Shown in pieces: positions 55,080 to 64,000 of a stretch of DNA of 64,000 nucleotides. The stretch lies in assembly GCA_038147755.1 (NCBI GenBank), contig JAYQTS010000002.1, forward strand, positions 124,001 through 188,000. The letters run 5' to 3'. The notes beneath the pieces are model-generated. The model saw only the letters and a program-made list of their open reading frames with translations. It ran no database searches and was not told the origin of the DNA. Each line of letters starts with the position of its first letter. Within the stretch, counting starts at the first letter, position 1. A program made the position numbers and the translations under genes. This DNA comes from UBA5951 sp012269555 (GTDB taxonomy: Bacteria > Pseudomonadota > Alphaproteobacteria > Puniceispirillales > Puniceispirillaceae).

Positions 55080-55319
55080 AAAAACTAGCCGGTAATTAAT
55101 ATCGATAATCTAATAATAGCAAATATTGTTAACAATTAACAAGAATTATTTATAATGGTATATCCTTTGTTAGAGCATATTTAAATCATTGATTTCTAAG
55201 TTTCTGTTTATACTTCAGCAAAAAGTGAAAAAGGTATTGTAAAAAAAACTCAGTTATTGCTGGAAATTTTAAATAATTTTTAATTGTTTGCAATTCGTCA
55301 AAATAAAGGGACTTTAAAT

Positions 55320-55798
55320 ATGGATAGGCCAAGCTCTTTATCATTCAAAGCTGGAGAGATAGTGTACAATATAGATACCAATTCCAACGAAGCCTATATA
55401 ATTAGTGAGGGAGAGGTAAATTTATTTTCTCGAGATGGGTTCTTACTAGCTTCTTTATCTAATGGAGAAATGTTTGGAGAAACATCGGTTATAACAGGAG
55501 AAAAAAGAAGTATTACAGCTAAAGCTGGAGCAAATGGACTAAAAGTAAAAATAATGCCCAAAAGCAATATTACAAATATTTTACAAAAGATCCCATTTTA
55601 GGAGCACTATGGAAAAAAACACAATTAAGATTGTTAGATTCGAATAAAAAAAATTCAGAGTTATTTATCGAAGTAGAGGCAATTACTGAAGAGTTGGAAC
55701 AATGTATTTCAGAGCAAAAGGCTCTAAGTAAAAAAAGTGAAAAATTGAGTGAAAGAATATCACGTATTAAGCAATTACTTTATTCTTCAGAATGGTAA
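55320..55798 (+). CDS. Cyclic-nucleotide-binding-domain protein with helical tail (frameshifted)
   Basis: About 159 residues after repair. The cNMP-binding beta-roll is clear: LSFKAGEIVYNIDTNSNEAY, GEVNLFSRDGFLLASL, then NGEMFGETSVITGEKRSITA. The first frame stops at 55601 after ILQK. One A restored in ACAAAAG (55586-55589) gives DPILGALWKKTQLRLLDSNK and a charged coiled-coil-like tail (VEAITEELEQCISEQKALSK) to a TAA at 55798. There is no DNA-binding helix-turn-helix, so it is not a CRP regulator. The key arginine of true cAMP binders is not evident. It resembles the domain at 63645-63995. Confidence 0.65.
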
Positions 55799-55930
55799 TT
55801 CTTAATAAAATTCAACCATCCATTCTACTTTAGTTCATTTAAGTCTTCAGAACTATTAATAGATTTATTAAAAGTTTAATCACAGTTTTTTGTATTTATA
55901 TATAGACAAAAGAGTTGAATCAAATTTCAT

Positions 55931-58900
55931 TTAGGGAAGTAAATAGTTTATAGTTTTGAAAGCTAATTTTTTAAATATACTATGCATTATTTTTGAAGAA
56001 CTCACATTGAAATTTGCACCGATTACCAACAGGGCTGGGGTAGCTAATAAAGTTAGTGCTGTGGTGAATGTTAGTCCCCCGGCAATGGTGCTAGATAAGT
56101 CAGTCCACCATTGAGAAGATGGAGCTCCAAATAAAACCGTTCTTTTTGCAAATAGAATGGTCATTTCAAAAACCATTGGGACTAAACCAAGTATGGTTGT
56201 TACAGCAGTAAGTATTACTGGTCTAAATCTTAAAATTCCAGCGTGATAAGCAGCATTTTTTGCATCGTAGCCCTTTTTTCGATACTCATTGTATGTATCT
56301 ATTAAAATAATATTATTATTAACTACAATTCCGGCTAAAGCAATAATCCCAAGTCCCGACATCACGATGCCGAAAGGTCGGCCTACTAGCCATAACCCTA
56401 GAAACACTCCTCCAGTTGATAAAACAATTGCGGACATCGTTACAAAAGTTTGCCAAGTAGAGTTAAACAAAATCATTAAAGTCAAAACCATAAGACAAAG
56501 AGAAAGTAGAAATGATTTTCCAAGAAATGTTTGAGTTTCTTCAATGTCCTCACTTTCACCACCAAATATAATTTCACGACCAGTAGTTAATGAACGTTCT
56601 TGTATTAGCCCTTGTAATTTTTCAATCCGTTCGGCGGGAAGGACGTTTGGCTCAACATCTGTTTTTATCGAGTAAAACCTGCGACCATTTTTGCGTTGGA
56701 TTTCCCCCCCCATTTTTTGAGGAATTAAATTTGCAAATACAGATAATGGAACATATTCCCCAGAAACTGTGGGTATTTTAATTTCTTGAAGTCTGTTTAA
56801 ATTTCTTTGATTTTCTTGAAATCTTAATTTGACATCTAATTCTTCGTCACTCTCCTGCGGTCTATAATCAGTTATTTCAATACCACTAGTCAGCAGTTTT
56901 AGAATGTCTCCTAGTGAACTTATTGAAACACCGTAACGACTTGCTATATCCCTGTTAAAAACAATAGTCCATTCAATACCAGGTAATGGTCTGCTATCAA
57001 CTATATCTACAAATCCACCCATCTCTTCCATTAACTTAATTATCTGGTCGACAGCTTTTGCACCACTATCTAAATTTTCATCAAAAATCTCAATGTTTAT
57101 AGGAGACTCACTACCAGGCCCATCTTGTTGAGCTTTTACGTTTATTTTAACTCCTGCTAGTTTATTTAATTTTTGACGCATGCTTTCTATTATTATTGAT
57201 GCCTTTTCTCTTTCTTGCCAATTATCAAAAACTGTTCTTATCCTTCCTATAGCATCTTTCGCTTCTTGCCCATCTCCTGGACCTGATTTTGCGTATGCCG
57301 CTGATATTCCCTCAAGCCCATTAATTTGTAGTTCAGCTCTTTGCAATAATTTATCTTTCTCAGTAGCAGATAAATCACCTCTTGATTTAACTTGAACAAC
57401 AGCTTGTTCTGGTTCAATTTCTGGGAAAAATGATATTCCAAGTCCTGCAGAAAAATAACTAGCAAAGGATGCGAACATAAAACCAATAACAATTACAACT
57501 ACTGTTAATGGAAAGTTAACGGCTCTCTTTAGAAGCCATCTATAAATCTTGGGAGCCGTTCTATATACCCTTCTCACTTCTTCTGTTTTTGGTTTACCAA
57601 AAATTGATCCTAAAACAGGCACGAATATAAGTGCCATTAAGAGTGAAGCAGATAGTACAAAGATTACTGTAATGGGTAGATATTTCATAAACCCACCTAT
57701 TATTCCAGGCCAGAAAAGTAGAGGAAGAAAAACCATCAAAGTGGTGACCGTGGATGCGATTATTGGCCACGACATTCTAATTGCTGCCTGTTTGTAGGCA
57801 TCAATTTTATTTACCGATTGATTTATTTTTCGGTCTGCATATTCTGTAGTTACAATTACAGCATCAACTAGCATTCCGGCTACCAAAATTAGGGAGAACA
57901 AAACTACGATATTCATAGTTATGCCGGAATAGTAAATTAAAGATATACCAATTAGAAAACTCCCCGGAATTGATAAACTCACAATTAATGCATTTCTTAG
58001 ACCAAGGCTTGCTACTATTAAGATGGTTACAATTAATACTGCTGCAATAACGTTATTGCCGAGGTCGTTTAATAAATTTAAGACACTCTGAGAGTCATCA
58101 TAGAGATAACTCACCTCAGTATTACCTTGAATGCGCTCAATATTTTCATCAATTACTTTTTTAGTGGCCTCCACAACTTCGATGACATTTGCGCCCACAC
58201 GTTTTTTAACATCTAATACGATTGCACCACTTCCATTAACGCGTGACCAACTTTCTGTATCAGAATATGCCTTACGAATAGTTGCTATATCGCCAAACTT
58301 TAAATTAGTCTTTTCTCCTATTTTGATAGGTAACTCAGTAAGTTGTTGAAGTGTTTCTATTACTCCAGGGACTTTGACAAGAAGACGCCCAGAACCTGTA
58401 TCAATAGCTCCGGCATTAACAAGCTGATTATTGGCTGAGACCAATCCAATAACAGTTGTGGGGCTTATGCCATAGTTTTCCAGAGCACTTGAATCGATGA
58501 GTATCTCGATAATTTCAGTACGGTCTCCTCCAATCTCAACCTCTAAAACACCACTTATGGATTCAATTTTTTCCTTAAGCTCTCTGGCTCTTGATATTAG
58601 CAATTTTTCTGGAACATCGCCATAAATTGCAGCTGTTAGAACTGGAAACAAAGATAATGATATTTCATAAATTACTGGCTCATCAGCCTTCTCAGGCAAG
58701 TCAGATTTTGCCTTGTCAATTGCTTCTCTAACATCGTCCAAGGCTATGTCCATATTCTCGCCAGCCAAGAATTCAAGTGTTATTGAAGCATATCCCTCAG
58801 CAGCAACACCGGTCATCTTTTCTAAACCAGCGATAGACCTTAGATGTTTTTCGAGAGGTTTAACTAATAATTTTCAGAATCTTCGGGAGAAATTCCTGAA

Positions 58901-59055
58901 TAACCAACAGACACATACGCCACTGGTATATCAATATCAGGACTGGATTCTTTTGGGATATTTATAGTTGAGTTCATCCCAACAAAAAATATTATTAGGA
59001 GACAGAAAACAATAGCACTCGGTCTTGCAAATGCCGCGGAAATAAAAGCATTCAT
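55931..59055 (-). CDS. RND-family efflux transporter (one frameshift)
   Basis: Inner-membrane proton-driven pump of the AcrB/HAE1 type, about 1041 residues. The N-terminal part (MNAFISAAFARPSAIVFCLL, then PDIDIPVAYVSVGYSGISPE) is in one frame and everything from LLVKPLEKHLRSIAGLEKMT onward in the next. One base is missing in the run at 58871-58874. VVLFSLILVAGMLVDAVIVT with its proton-relay aspartate, and the late GLGIIALAGIVVNNNIILID, are family hallmarks. Its start overlaps the stop of the fusion-protein gene (ATGA). No outer-membrane channel gene is nearby, so a shared TolC is expected. The substrate is unknown. Confidence 0.88.
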
Positions 59056-60329
59056 CTGCTTTCATCCTTTGATGTTTTAAATATTGGTTTATCTCCTTCT
59101 TTGAGGAATGCTTGACCAGTTGTTAGCACAATAGTTTTGTCAACAAGACCAGAAATATAAGCAAAATTATCATTGGTCTTTACGATTTTAATTGCCTTAT
59201 TCTCGACCTTTTTATTAGCTCCTATCACCTTGACATAAAGGTTACCATTGTTATCTGTTGTCAGATGTGCTGGTGATATTTTGAATGCTTCGACCTGATT
59301 AATTTTTATTTGTGCCTCTGCAGTCATACCAGCTCGCAGTTCTATATCTGAGTTTTCAATCTGCACCTCAATATTAAAGGTGCGCGTTGCATCATTTGCA
59401 ACTGCCCCTACTTTTTGTACTCTTCCAGAATAATATTTTTTGTCTCCAAACTTTATTTTAACCAAGTCACCTATTTTTATAGCGCTTATACTAGATTGAG
59501 GAATTTGCATCTCTACAATCAATTCATCAAGTCCGATTAAGTGCACAACATTCTCACCTATATCAATATATTCACCAACGTCCACTTGGATGTTTTCAAT
59601 CCTTCCCGACCTCGGCGCTTTTATTTCAGTGAATTTGATCTGCTGCTTTATCTTAGCTATGTCTGAATAAATTTTTTGAATGTTAGCAGTAGACCTTGAA
59701 ATTTCGAGGTCTTTTGATATCTCTAGAAGTTCTGTTAGAGATGCTTCTGCGGACTTATATCCAGCATATTTTTTTGCGAACTCCAATTCTGTTGTAAAAC
59801 CTTTATCTTTAAGTTCTTTGGAACTTTCAAAATCTTTTTTACTCTTTGAGAGCTCTGCTTTTGCTGAATCTATTCTTTTAGAATGAGAGCCGTCCTTTTG
59901 AAATCGGACCTTAAGAAATTCAAGTCTATTTTCTTCAGCTTTAAGTAAAGCTTTTGCTGCATTTAATTCTTGTTGAAGAGTTTGTTGATCTAAAGACATT
60001 ATTATATCCCCTTCATTTACTGAAGAGCCATCTTTGAAATAAATATCTTTAATTAAACCTCCTCTTCTTGCAGTTATTTGAATATCAAAAATACTTTTCG
60101 TTATCCCGTTCGCACGAAAATAAACTGGCACACTTTCGTTTTTAACCTCAATAGCGGATACTACAAAAGAGCTGTTATCAGAATTATTATTTTTCTCATT
60201 TAACTCGTTATTTGGAATTATTGAATTTTGATCTCCAACAAAAATGTTAATAAGATTGTCGGAGAACATCCAGACTATTACCAAAGTAGCGATGGTAGCT
60301 GCCCAAATGTAGGATGCGGGGAATCTCAT
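59052..60329 (-). CDS. RND efflux membrane fusion protein (HlyD/AcrA family)
   Basis: Periplasmic adaptor of 425 residues linking the RND pump to an outer-membrane channel. It has an N-terminal membrane anchor (about 6-28) without a lipobox. The lipoyl halves are GGLIKDIYFKDGSSVNEGDI and FTEIKAPRSGRIENIQVDVG, enclosing a long charged helical hairpin (about 120-215). The beta-barrel has ATRTFNIEVQIENSDIELRA, and GMTAEAQIKI follows. AGGAAAT precedes the ATG. It is the first gene of a two-gene operon with the pump. Confidence 0.88.
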   Translation of the reverse strand: MRFPASYIWAATIATLVIVWMFSDNLINIFVGDQNSIIPNNELNEKNNNSDNSSFVVSAIEVKNESVPVYFRANGITKSIFDIQITARRGGLIKDIYFKDGSSVNEGDIIMSLDQQTLQQELNAAKALLKAEENRLEFLKVRFQKDGSHSKRIDSAKAELSKSKKDFESSKELKDKGFTTELEFAKKYAGYKSAEASLTELLEISKDLEISRSTANIQKIYSDIAKIKQQIKFTEIKAPRSGRIENIQVDVGEYIDIGENVVHLIGLDELIVEMQIPQSSISAIKIGDLVKIKFGDKKYYSGRVQKVGAVANDATRTFNIEVQIENSDIELRAGMTAEAQIKINQVEAFKISPAHLTTDNNGNLYVKVIGANKKVENKAIKIVKTNDNFAYISGLVDKTIVLTTGQAFLKEGDKPIFKTSKDESR

Positions 60330-60633
60330 TTATGATTTCCTAAAAATTTATGTTAAATTAATGTGCAATTTTAAGGATAATTATCATAGGGAAAGATGAA
60401 AATCGAATAAAAGTTTTTTTTAAATTAAAAACTGATTCAAAACTCCCATTCACCAGTTTTTTTGGATAGCACTATTATGAAGAGAAATAATTATTGGAAA
60501 AGTAAAATATGCGCTATTTTATTCAATCATTATTAATTTTTGCATTTAGCTTTCAACGTATAACAAATCGACATTTTCTCACTAATGGTGCTAATATGAG
60601 TATATTTAAATACATTATTTTTGACGGTTTGAT
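60330..60633. other. Divergent promoter region, fusion protein versus EamA gene
   Basis: About 300 bp, very AT-rich. A 42-codon frame (60509-60637, MRYFIQSLLIFAFSFQRI start) overlaps the EamA start through ATGTGA and could couple to it, but has no good ribosome-binding site. No repressor gene or clear operator is visible. Confidence 0.35.
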
Positions 60634-61527
60634 GTGATAAAATCGTTATTTTCCAAATCGTTACCATGGTTGTTATTGCTTTTTCTTGGAACTATTTGGG
60701 GCCTTACATTTTCATTAGCAAGAATTTCTGTAAATGCAGGTGGCATGCCACTGGGTATGACTTTTTGGCAATGCTTAATAGGCGGCTTCCTCTTATTAAT
60801 TCTTTCATTAATTAGGGGAAGGCCTCCTTCTTTTAGTATTGTAAATATTAAGGTATATATTGTAGTGGCTCTTCTTGGTGCTTCGATACCCACTAGCATA
60901 TTATATTTGGCTGCGAAACATGTCCAAGCAGGGGTTTTATCAATTACTGTAGCTCTCATTCCAATGATCACCTATAGCTTTGCGGCTTTTCTTAGAATGG
61001 AAAAGCTTTTATTTTTAAGAGTTTTAGGCGTGCTTTTAGGATGTATATCAATAGGGCTTCTAGTTCTTCCGAGTAGCAGTTTACCAGATACAAAGGCTGT
61101 ACCCTGGATATTATTGGCATGTTTGAGTGCAATATGTTGGGCAATGGAAAATATATATCTTTCAAATTTCGCCTTAACAAAAATGGGTCCGCTAAGAATT
61201 GCTGTAGGCATGAATTTTCTGGCTGCTCTTATGATTTTTCCAATAGCATTTTCTTATAATCAAATGTTTTTTCTATCTTTTCCATTTGGGGTATTAGAAT
61301 GGACTATTTTGCTTTTAAGTGTAATTAGTGCGATAGCATATACTACCTTCATAAAAGTTATTAACCTAGCTGGCCCTGTGTTTGCTAGTCAAACAGGTTA
61401 TCTTGTTACGATTGGAGGCGTAATTTGGGGAATTTTGTTGTTTAATGAAAGTCATTCTGGTTGGGTATGGTCCTCACTTATCACTATTTTAATTGCATTA
61501 TTTTTAGTCACCCCGAGAAAAACTTAA
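60634..61527 (+). CDS. EamA-family (DMT superfamily) transporter
   Basis: Inner-membrane exporter-like protein of 297 residues with ten hydrophobic spans in two EamA repeats. The first repeat has LGTIWGLTFSLARISVNAGG and the end of it ILYLAAKHVQAGVLSITVAL; the second has LACLSAICWAMENIYLS and SQTGYLVTIGGVIWGILLFN. Members export amino acids or other metabolites, but the substrate cannot be told. It starts with GTG at 60634 without a clear ribosome-binding site. Divergent from the RND operon. Confidence 0.82.
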   Translation: MIKSLFSKSLPWLLLLFLGTIWGLTFSLARISVNAGGMPLGMTFWQCLIGGFLLLILSLIRGRPPSFSIVNIKVYIVVALLGASIPTSILYLAAKHVQAGVLSITVALIPMITYSFAAFLRMEKLLFLRVLGVLLGCISIGLLVLPSSSLPDTKAVPWILLACLSAICWAMENIYLSNFALTKMGPLRIAVGMNFLAALMIFPIAFSYNQMFFLSFPFGVLEWTILLLSVISAIAYTTFIKVINLAGPVFASQTGYLVTIGGVIWGILLFNESHSGWVWSSLITILIALFLVTPRKT

Positions 61528-61755
61528 AAAATGCTGATTAAGCTTAACGATTCTATTTACAGTATTAAATTTCTTAGTAACTAGAAGTTGCCGAAAATTT
61601 TTCAACTCTAATTTTTTTGGAAAAGAAAATATTTTTTTAGATTTACAAAAAGTCACAGAAGGTATCTTTGGCAATAAATTTGTTAATATGTTAATTTCCA
61701 TAACTAATCTAAAGTAATTTTAAACGTGAAAATATTTAAATAAAGGAATTTAAAG

Positions 61756-62085
61756 ATGTTATACGAAAAATTTAAAAAAGCCTGGGAAGAAAATGATGCT
61801 GAGGCAGAATTTGACCTTTACCATCAAGATTGGGAATTTAAATTTCATTCCAATGGTCGAATCATGAAAAAAGGTGATATGAGTATTGAGGAAAGAAAGG
61901 AAATGATGAAATCGGTTAAACAAACTAATCAACGTTGCTTATATGAAAACGAAGACATCTTGGTTACCCACATGATTGGAGAATTTCCAAATGGAAGTAG
62001 GGATGCTGTGATGATGGTAATTTTAAAAAAAGACGGATTGGCTTGGAGAACTGAAACAGGTTCGACACCACTGTCAGCAGAATAA
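61756..62085 (+). CDS. NTF2/SnoaL-like protein, copy B
   Basis: 109 residues, the same length as its paralogue at 52512-52841. MLYEKFKKAWEENDAEAEFD is the first helix, LYHQDWEFKFHSNG the core strand, and YENEDILVTHMIGEFPNGSR then DAVMMVILKKDG match copy A closely. AAAGGAATTTAAAG provides the ribosome-binding site. It is a stand-alone gene with about 230 bp upstream. Function unknown; the conserved ETG.T.L ending is shared by both copies. Confidence 0.7.
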   Translation: MLYEKFKKAWEENDAEAEFDLYHQDWEFKFHSNGRIMKKGDMSIEERKEMMKSVKQTNQRCLYENEDILVTHMIGEFPNGSRDAVMMVILKKDGLAWRTETGSTPLSAE

Positions 62086-62305
62086 ATACCTTCCGACTTA
62101 ATTTTCTTGTTACCGCTTAAGTTTATTTTTTGAACTCGTCTTATTTTCAACGGATTTTTATTTTCACTCAGTTTGCAGAGTAGTTGGAAAAATTACTCTT
62201 ATATATTAAGAGCAATTGTGATTTTCTTAATAAATTGATTAATATTATTTGAAAATACGTCGTTTCCGTGATTATGGAGAAAACTTTCGATATTGAGAGA
62301 TTAAG

Positions 62306-62443
62306 GTGTTTATAAGTAGTGACAATTTCAAGCCAAAGCAAAAAAAAGCTACTATAAAATGGCGAGATAGCTGGATCACTTATGCTGTTTTTATTGGGTT
62401 AGTATGGGTATTAAATTTTAATATTGTCATAAGGTTAGGCTGA
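62306..62443 (+). CDS. Micro membrane protein, 45 residues
   Basis: Reads (V/M)FISSDNFKPKQKKATIKW, then RDSWITYAVFIGLVWVLNFN and IVIRLG. A basic N-terminus, then one hydrophobic span at about 24-41. Start GTG at 62306 behind GAGAGA; an in-frame stop lies just upstream. Similar in style to the micro proteins at 51.9-55.1 kb. Family unknown. Confidence 0.45.
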   Translation: MFISSDNFKPKQKKATIKWRDSWITYAVFIGLVWVLNFNIVIRLG

Positions 62444-62539
62444 TAGCTCTTTTGTCGATTTCTAATTTTACAAGAGTATTTGTTTTAAACAAAATTTAAT
62501 AATTATGCTAATTTAAGAACTTTTTTACTGTTTAATGGT

Positions 62540-63355
62540 TTAATTTTTATCGAACCAATCATCTAACGTTTTTAATGCCTTTTCGTATTCTTCGACTAAA
62601 AGAAAATGGCTAGACTTCTCGAAAACCACTAGTTCAGATCCTGGTATGTTATCTTTCATTTCATAGGCACATTGAATAGAGCAAATAGGGTCAAGCAATC
62701 CCGCCATTATGAGAGTAGGACAAGTTATTGTTCCTAAACTATCCCTAAAATCATGTGCAAGGGCCGTATCATTTAAATTCAAATAAGACTCTTTACTTCT
62801 ATTTTCATCCCCCACTATAGCTTCTACGTTTTATATGATATCAGGATTGTTATTAAAAATTCAGGAAAAAAATAGGTGGTTAGAATGTCTTGCCCAATCG
62901 GTCCAGTTATCTCTCCACTCTAATATTTCCTTCATATTTTTAAGAATTTGAGTTCCTATTGGGTCAACCTTTGCCGCCGATGCAGAAATAACAAGGGACT
63001 TTACAAATTCTGGTTTAATATTCACCATTTGTTGCCCGATGAAGCCGCCTAGAGAACGACCTACAATGTGAGCTTTATTAATGGAAAGACTTTCCATAAC
63101 TTCTAGCATTGTATTGGCTAAGTCCTTAGTGCTACATGGTTGAGAAACTGGGGAACTTTTTCCTGAACCAGGGTTGTCAACAGCTATCACTCTGTAATTA
63201 TCTTTGAAATATTCTATTTGATTAAGCCAAGCTTTATGGTCCCCAGCTAATCCATGGATTAGAAATATTGGAAAACCGTCTCCTTCATCTACATAAAAAA
63301 TATCGTGATTTGAGGTCTTAATTATCGGCATATTTTTTCCTCCGATTACCGGCAT
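62540..63355 (-). pseudogene. Alpha/beta hydrolase, decayed
   Basis: The N-terminal two thirds are in one frame: HDIFYVDEGDGFPIFLIHGL, the nucleophile elbow HIVGRSLGGFIGQQMV and ending HSNHLFF near 62862. The C-terminal third (CPTLIMAGLLDPICS, with the acid aspartate, and EKSSHFLLVEEYEKAL, with the catalytic histidine) is in frame from 62815 to 62540. Between them lie an extra T (a run of seven near 62869), a missing T, and an in-frame TAA (ATA TAA AAC GTA). The mix of insertion, deletion and stop suggests real decay. The catalytic triad itself is still readable. The substrate class cannot be judged. Confidence 0.75.
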
Positions 63356-63644
63356 AGCTCTTTAATGAACTTTATAATTATAAAACTTATTTCAAAAGAC
63401 TATTTTTAAGTGCAATTGATACTTTATTTTGCAAATTGATTATTTTATTTAATTTATCTGAGCAAAGAGAGATGAGAGAGTCAATGTGCTACAGATTATT
63501 AGAATGCTGGATAGGTTATTCTAAAAACCTAAAATTAGATAAAACCAACAAAAAGCCAGTTTACTAAAGTGGAAGTGTAAAAGTGAATATAAAAATATGA
63601 GTGTGATACTAAAGTTTTTTGTTTTATTTGAATTAAATTTTGAG
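63356..63644. other. Intergenic stretch of about 290 bp
   Basis: No supported gene. A 31-codon frame at 63472-63567 (MRESMCYRLLECWIGYSKNL start) is too short and isolated to accept. Confidence 0.35.
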
Positions 63645-63995
63645 TTAGGAGTTTTGATGAGATGGATTGCGAAGAATGTTCATAAACTCAAGCCTACGAA
63701 GTACTCCAAAAATAGCTACCTGCACTAAACCCGTCTCTTCTTGCAACTCCGACTCAATTAACTCTGCATCTATAACCCTAAGCTTTGCATCCTCAACAAC
63801 CTCTGCAGTCAAACTTCTATTTGAGCCTTGTAAGACAGCGCTTTCGCCAAAACATTCTGTTTTGCCAATTAAGGCAATTTCATTTCCACTTTCCTGAGAC
63901 AGTTTAATTAACCCTTTTTCAATAAAATACATTTTTGTTGCTGAGGCTCCATGTCCAAATAAAACAGACCCAGCATCTATTTCAATTGTTCTCAT
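63645..63995 (-). CDS. Stand-alone cyclic-nucleotide-binding-domain protein
   Basis: 116 residues forming only a cNMP-type beta-roll: AGSVLFGHGASATKMYFIEK, GLIKLSQESGNEIALIGK, then ECFGESAVLQGSNRSLTAEV, with a C-terminal helix (VQVAIFGVLRRLEFMNILRN). The GE.A/S turn fits the family phosphate cassette (FGE.A...R.), with arginine present in NRSLTA. There is no helix-turn-helix or other effector domain. The start ATG is 5 bp from the right window edge, so upstream signals are not visible. Related to 55320-55798. Confidence 0.65.
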   Translation of the reverse strand: MRTIEIDAGSVLFGHGASATKMYFIEKGLIKLSQESGNEIALIGKTECFGESAVLQGSNRSLTAEVVEDAKLRVIDAELIESELQEETGLVQVAIFGVLRRLEFMNILRNPSHQNS

Positions 63996-64000
63996 TTTAT

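Noticed and set aside
1..64000. CRISPR arrays.
   Set aside because: No regularly spaced repeats of 25-40 bp were seen by eye; only the tuf repeat and the single inverted repeat stood out.

Overview
The window reads as an AT-rich alphaproteobacterial chromosome, probably from a free-living marine lineage near SAR116/Rhodospirillales; the lineage is inference. Alphaproteobacterial markers are the order secY-adk-rpsM, the rarA...rluC-HAD-ATP12 block, an ATP12-type F1-ATPase chaperone, a pccB-pccA pair and two tuf genes.

Layout. 1-3.4 kb: a broken YHYH-domain gene, tRNA-Thr, rlmB, tRNA-Tyr, tuf copy 1, tRNA-Trp. 3.4-7.2 kb: a ynjD/ynjB/ynjC-type ABC importer lying between tRNA-Trp and secE. 7.4-37.7 kb: one nearly continuous superoperon: secE-nusG-rplK-rplA-(L10 leader)-rplJ-rplL-rpoB-rpoC, rpsL-rpsG-fusA-tuf copy 2, then S10-spc-alpha (rpsJ to rplQ, with secY, adk and rpoA), closed by a clear intrinsic terminator. 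37.7-47.2 kb: rarA, a DUF429-like gene, rluC, a HAD phosphatase, ATP12, propionyl-CoA carboxylase (pccB, pccA), a HEPN-like gene and lipB. 47.4-51.1 kb: a tRNA-Leu with an abnormal 3' end, followed by about 3.6 kb with no intact gene. It holds relics of coding frames on both strands and a diverged inverted repeat of about 650 bp. 51.1-55.8 kb: accessory DNA full of very small membrane proteins, a zinc-ribbon protein, an NTF2-like protein, a possible sigma-54-driven small RNA and a cNMP-domain protein. 55.9-60.3 kb: an RND efflux pump and its membrane fusion protein. 60.6-64 kb: an EamA exporter, a second NTF2-like protein, another micro membrane protein, a decayed alpha/beta hydrolase and a second cNMP-domain protein.

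Recurring feature. ynjB, rplJ, rpoB, rpoA, pccA (three times), the RND pump and the cNMP gene each read correctly only if single bases are restored, most of them in short homopolymer runs. rpoB, rpoA and rplJ are essential, so the simplest explanation is consensus indel error. I annotate these as single genes. The YHYH gene, the hydrolase and at least one relic in the 47.5-51 kb stretch carry further lesions (in-frame stops, an insertion, lost segments) and look truly decayed.

Together the core genes supply translation, transcription and Sec export. The pcc block handles propionyl-CoA, and the right third is lineage-specific envelope and regulatory content, most of it of unknown function.
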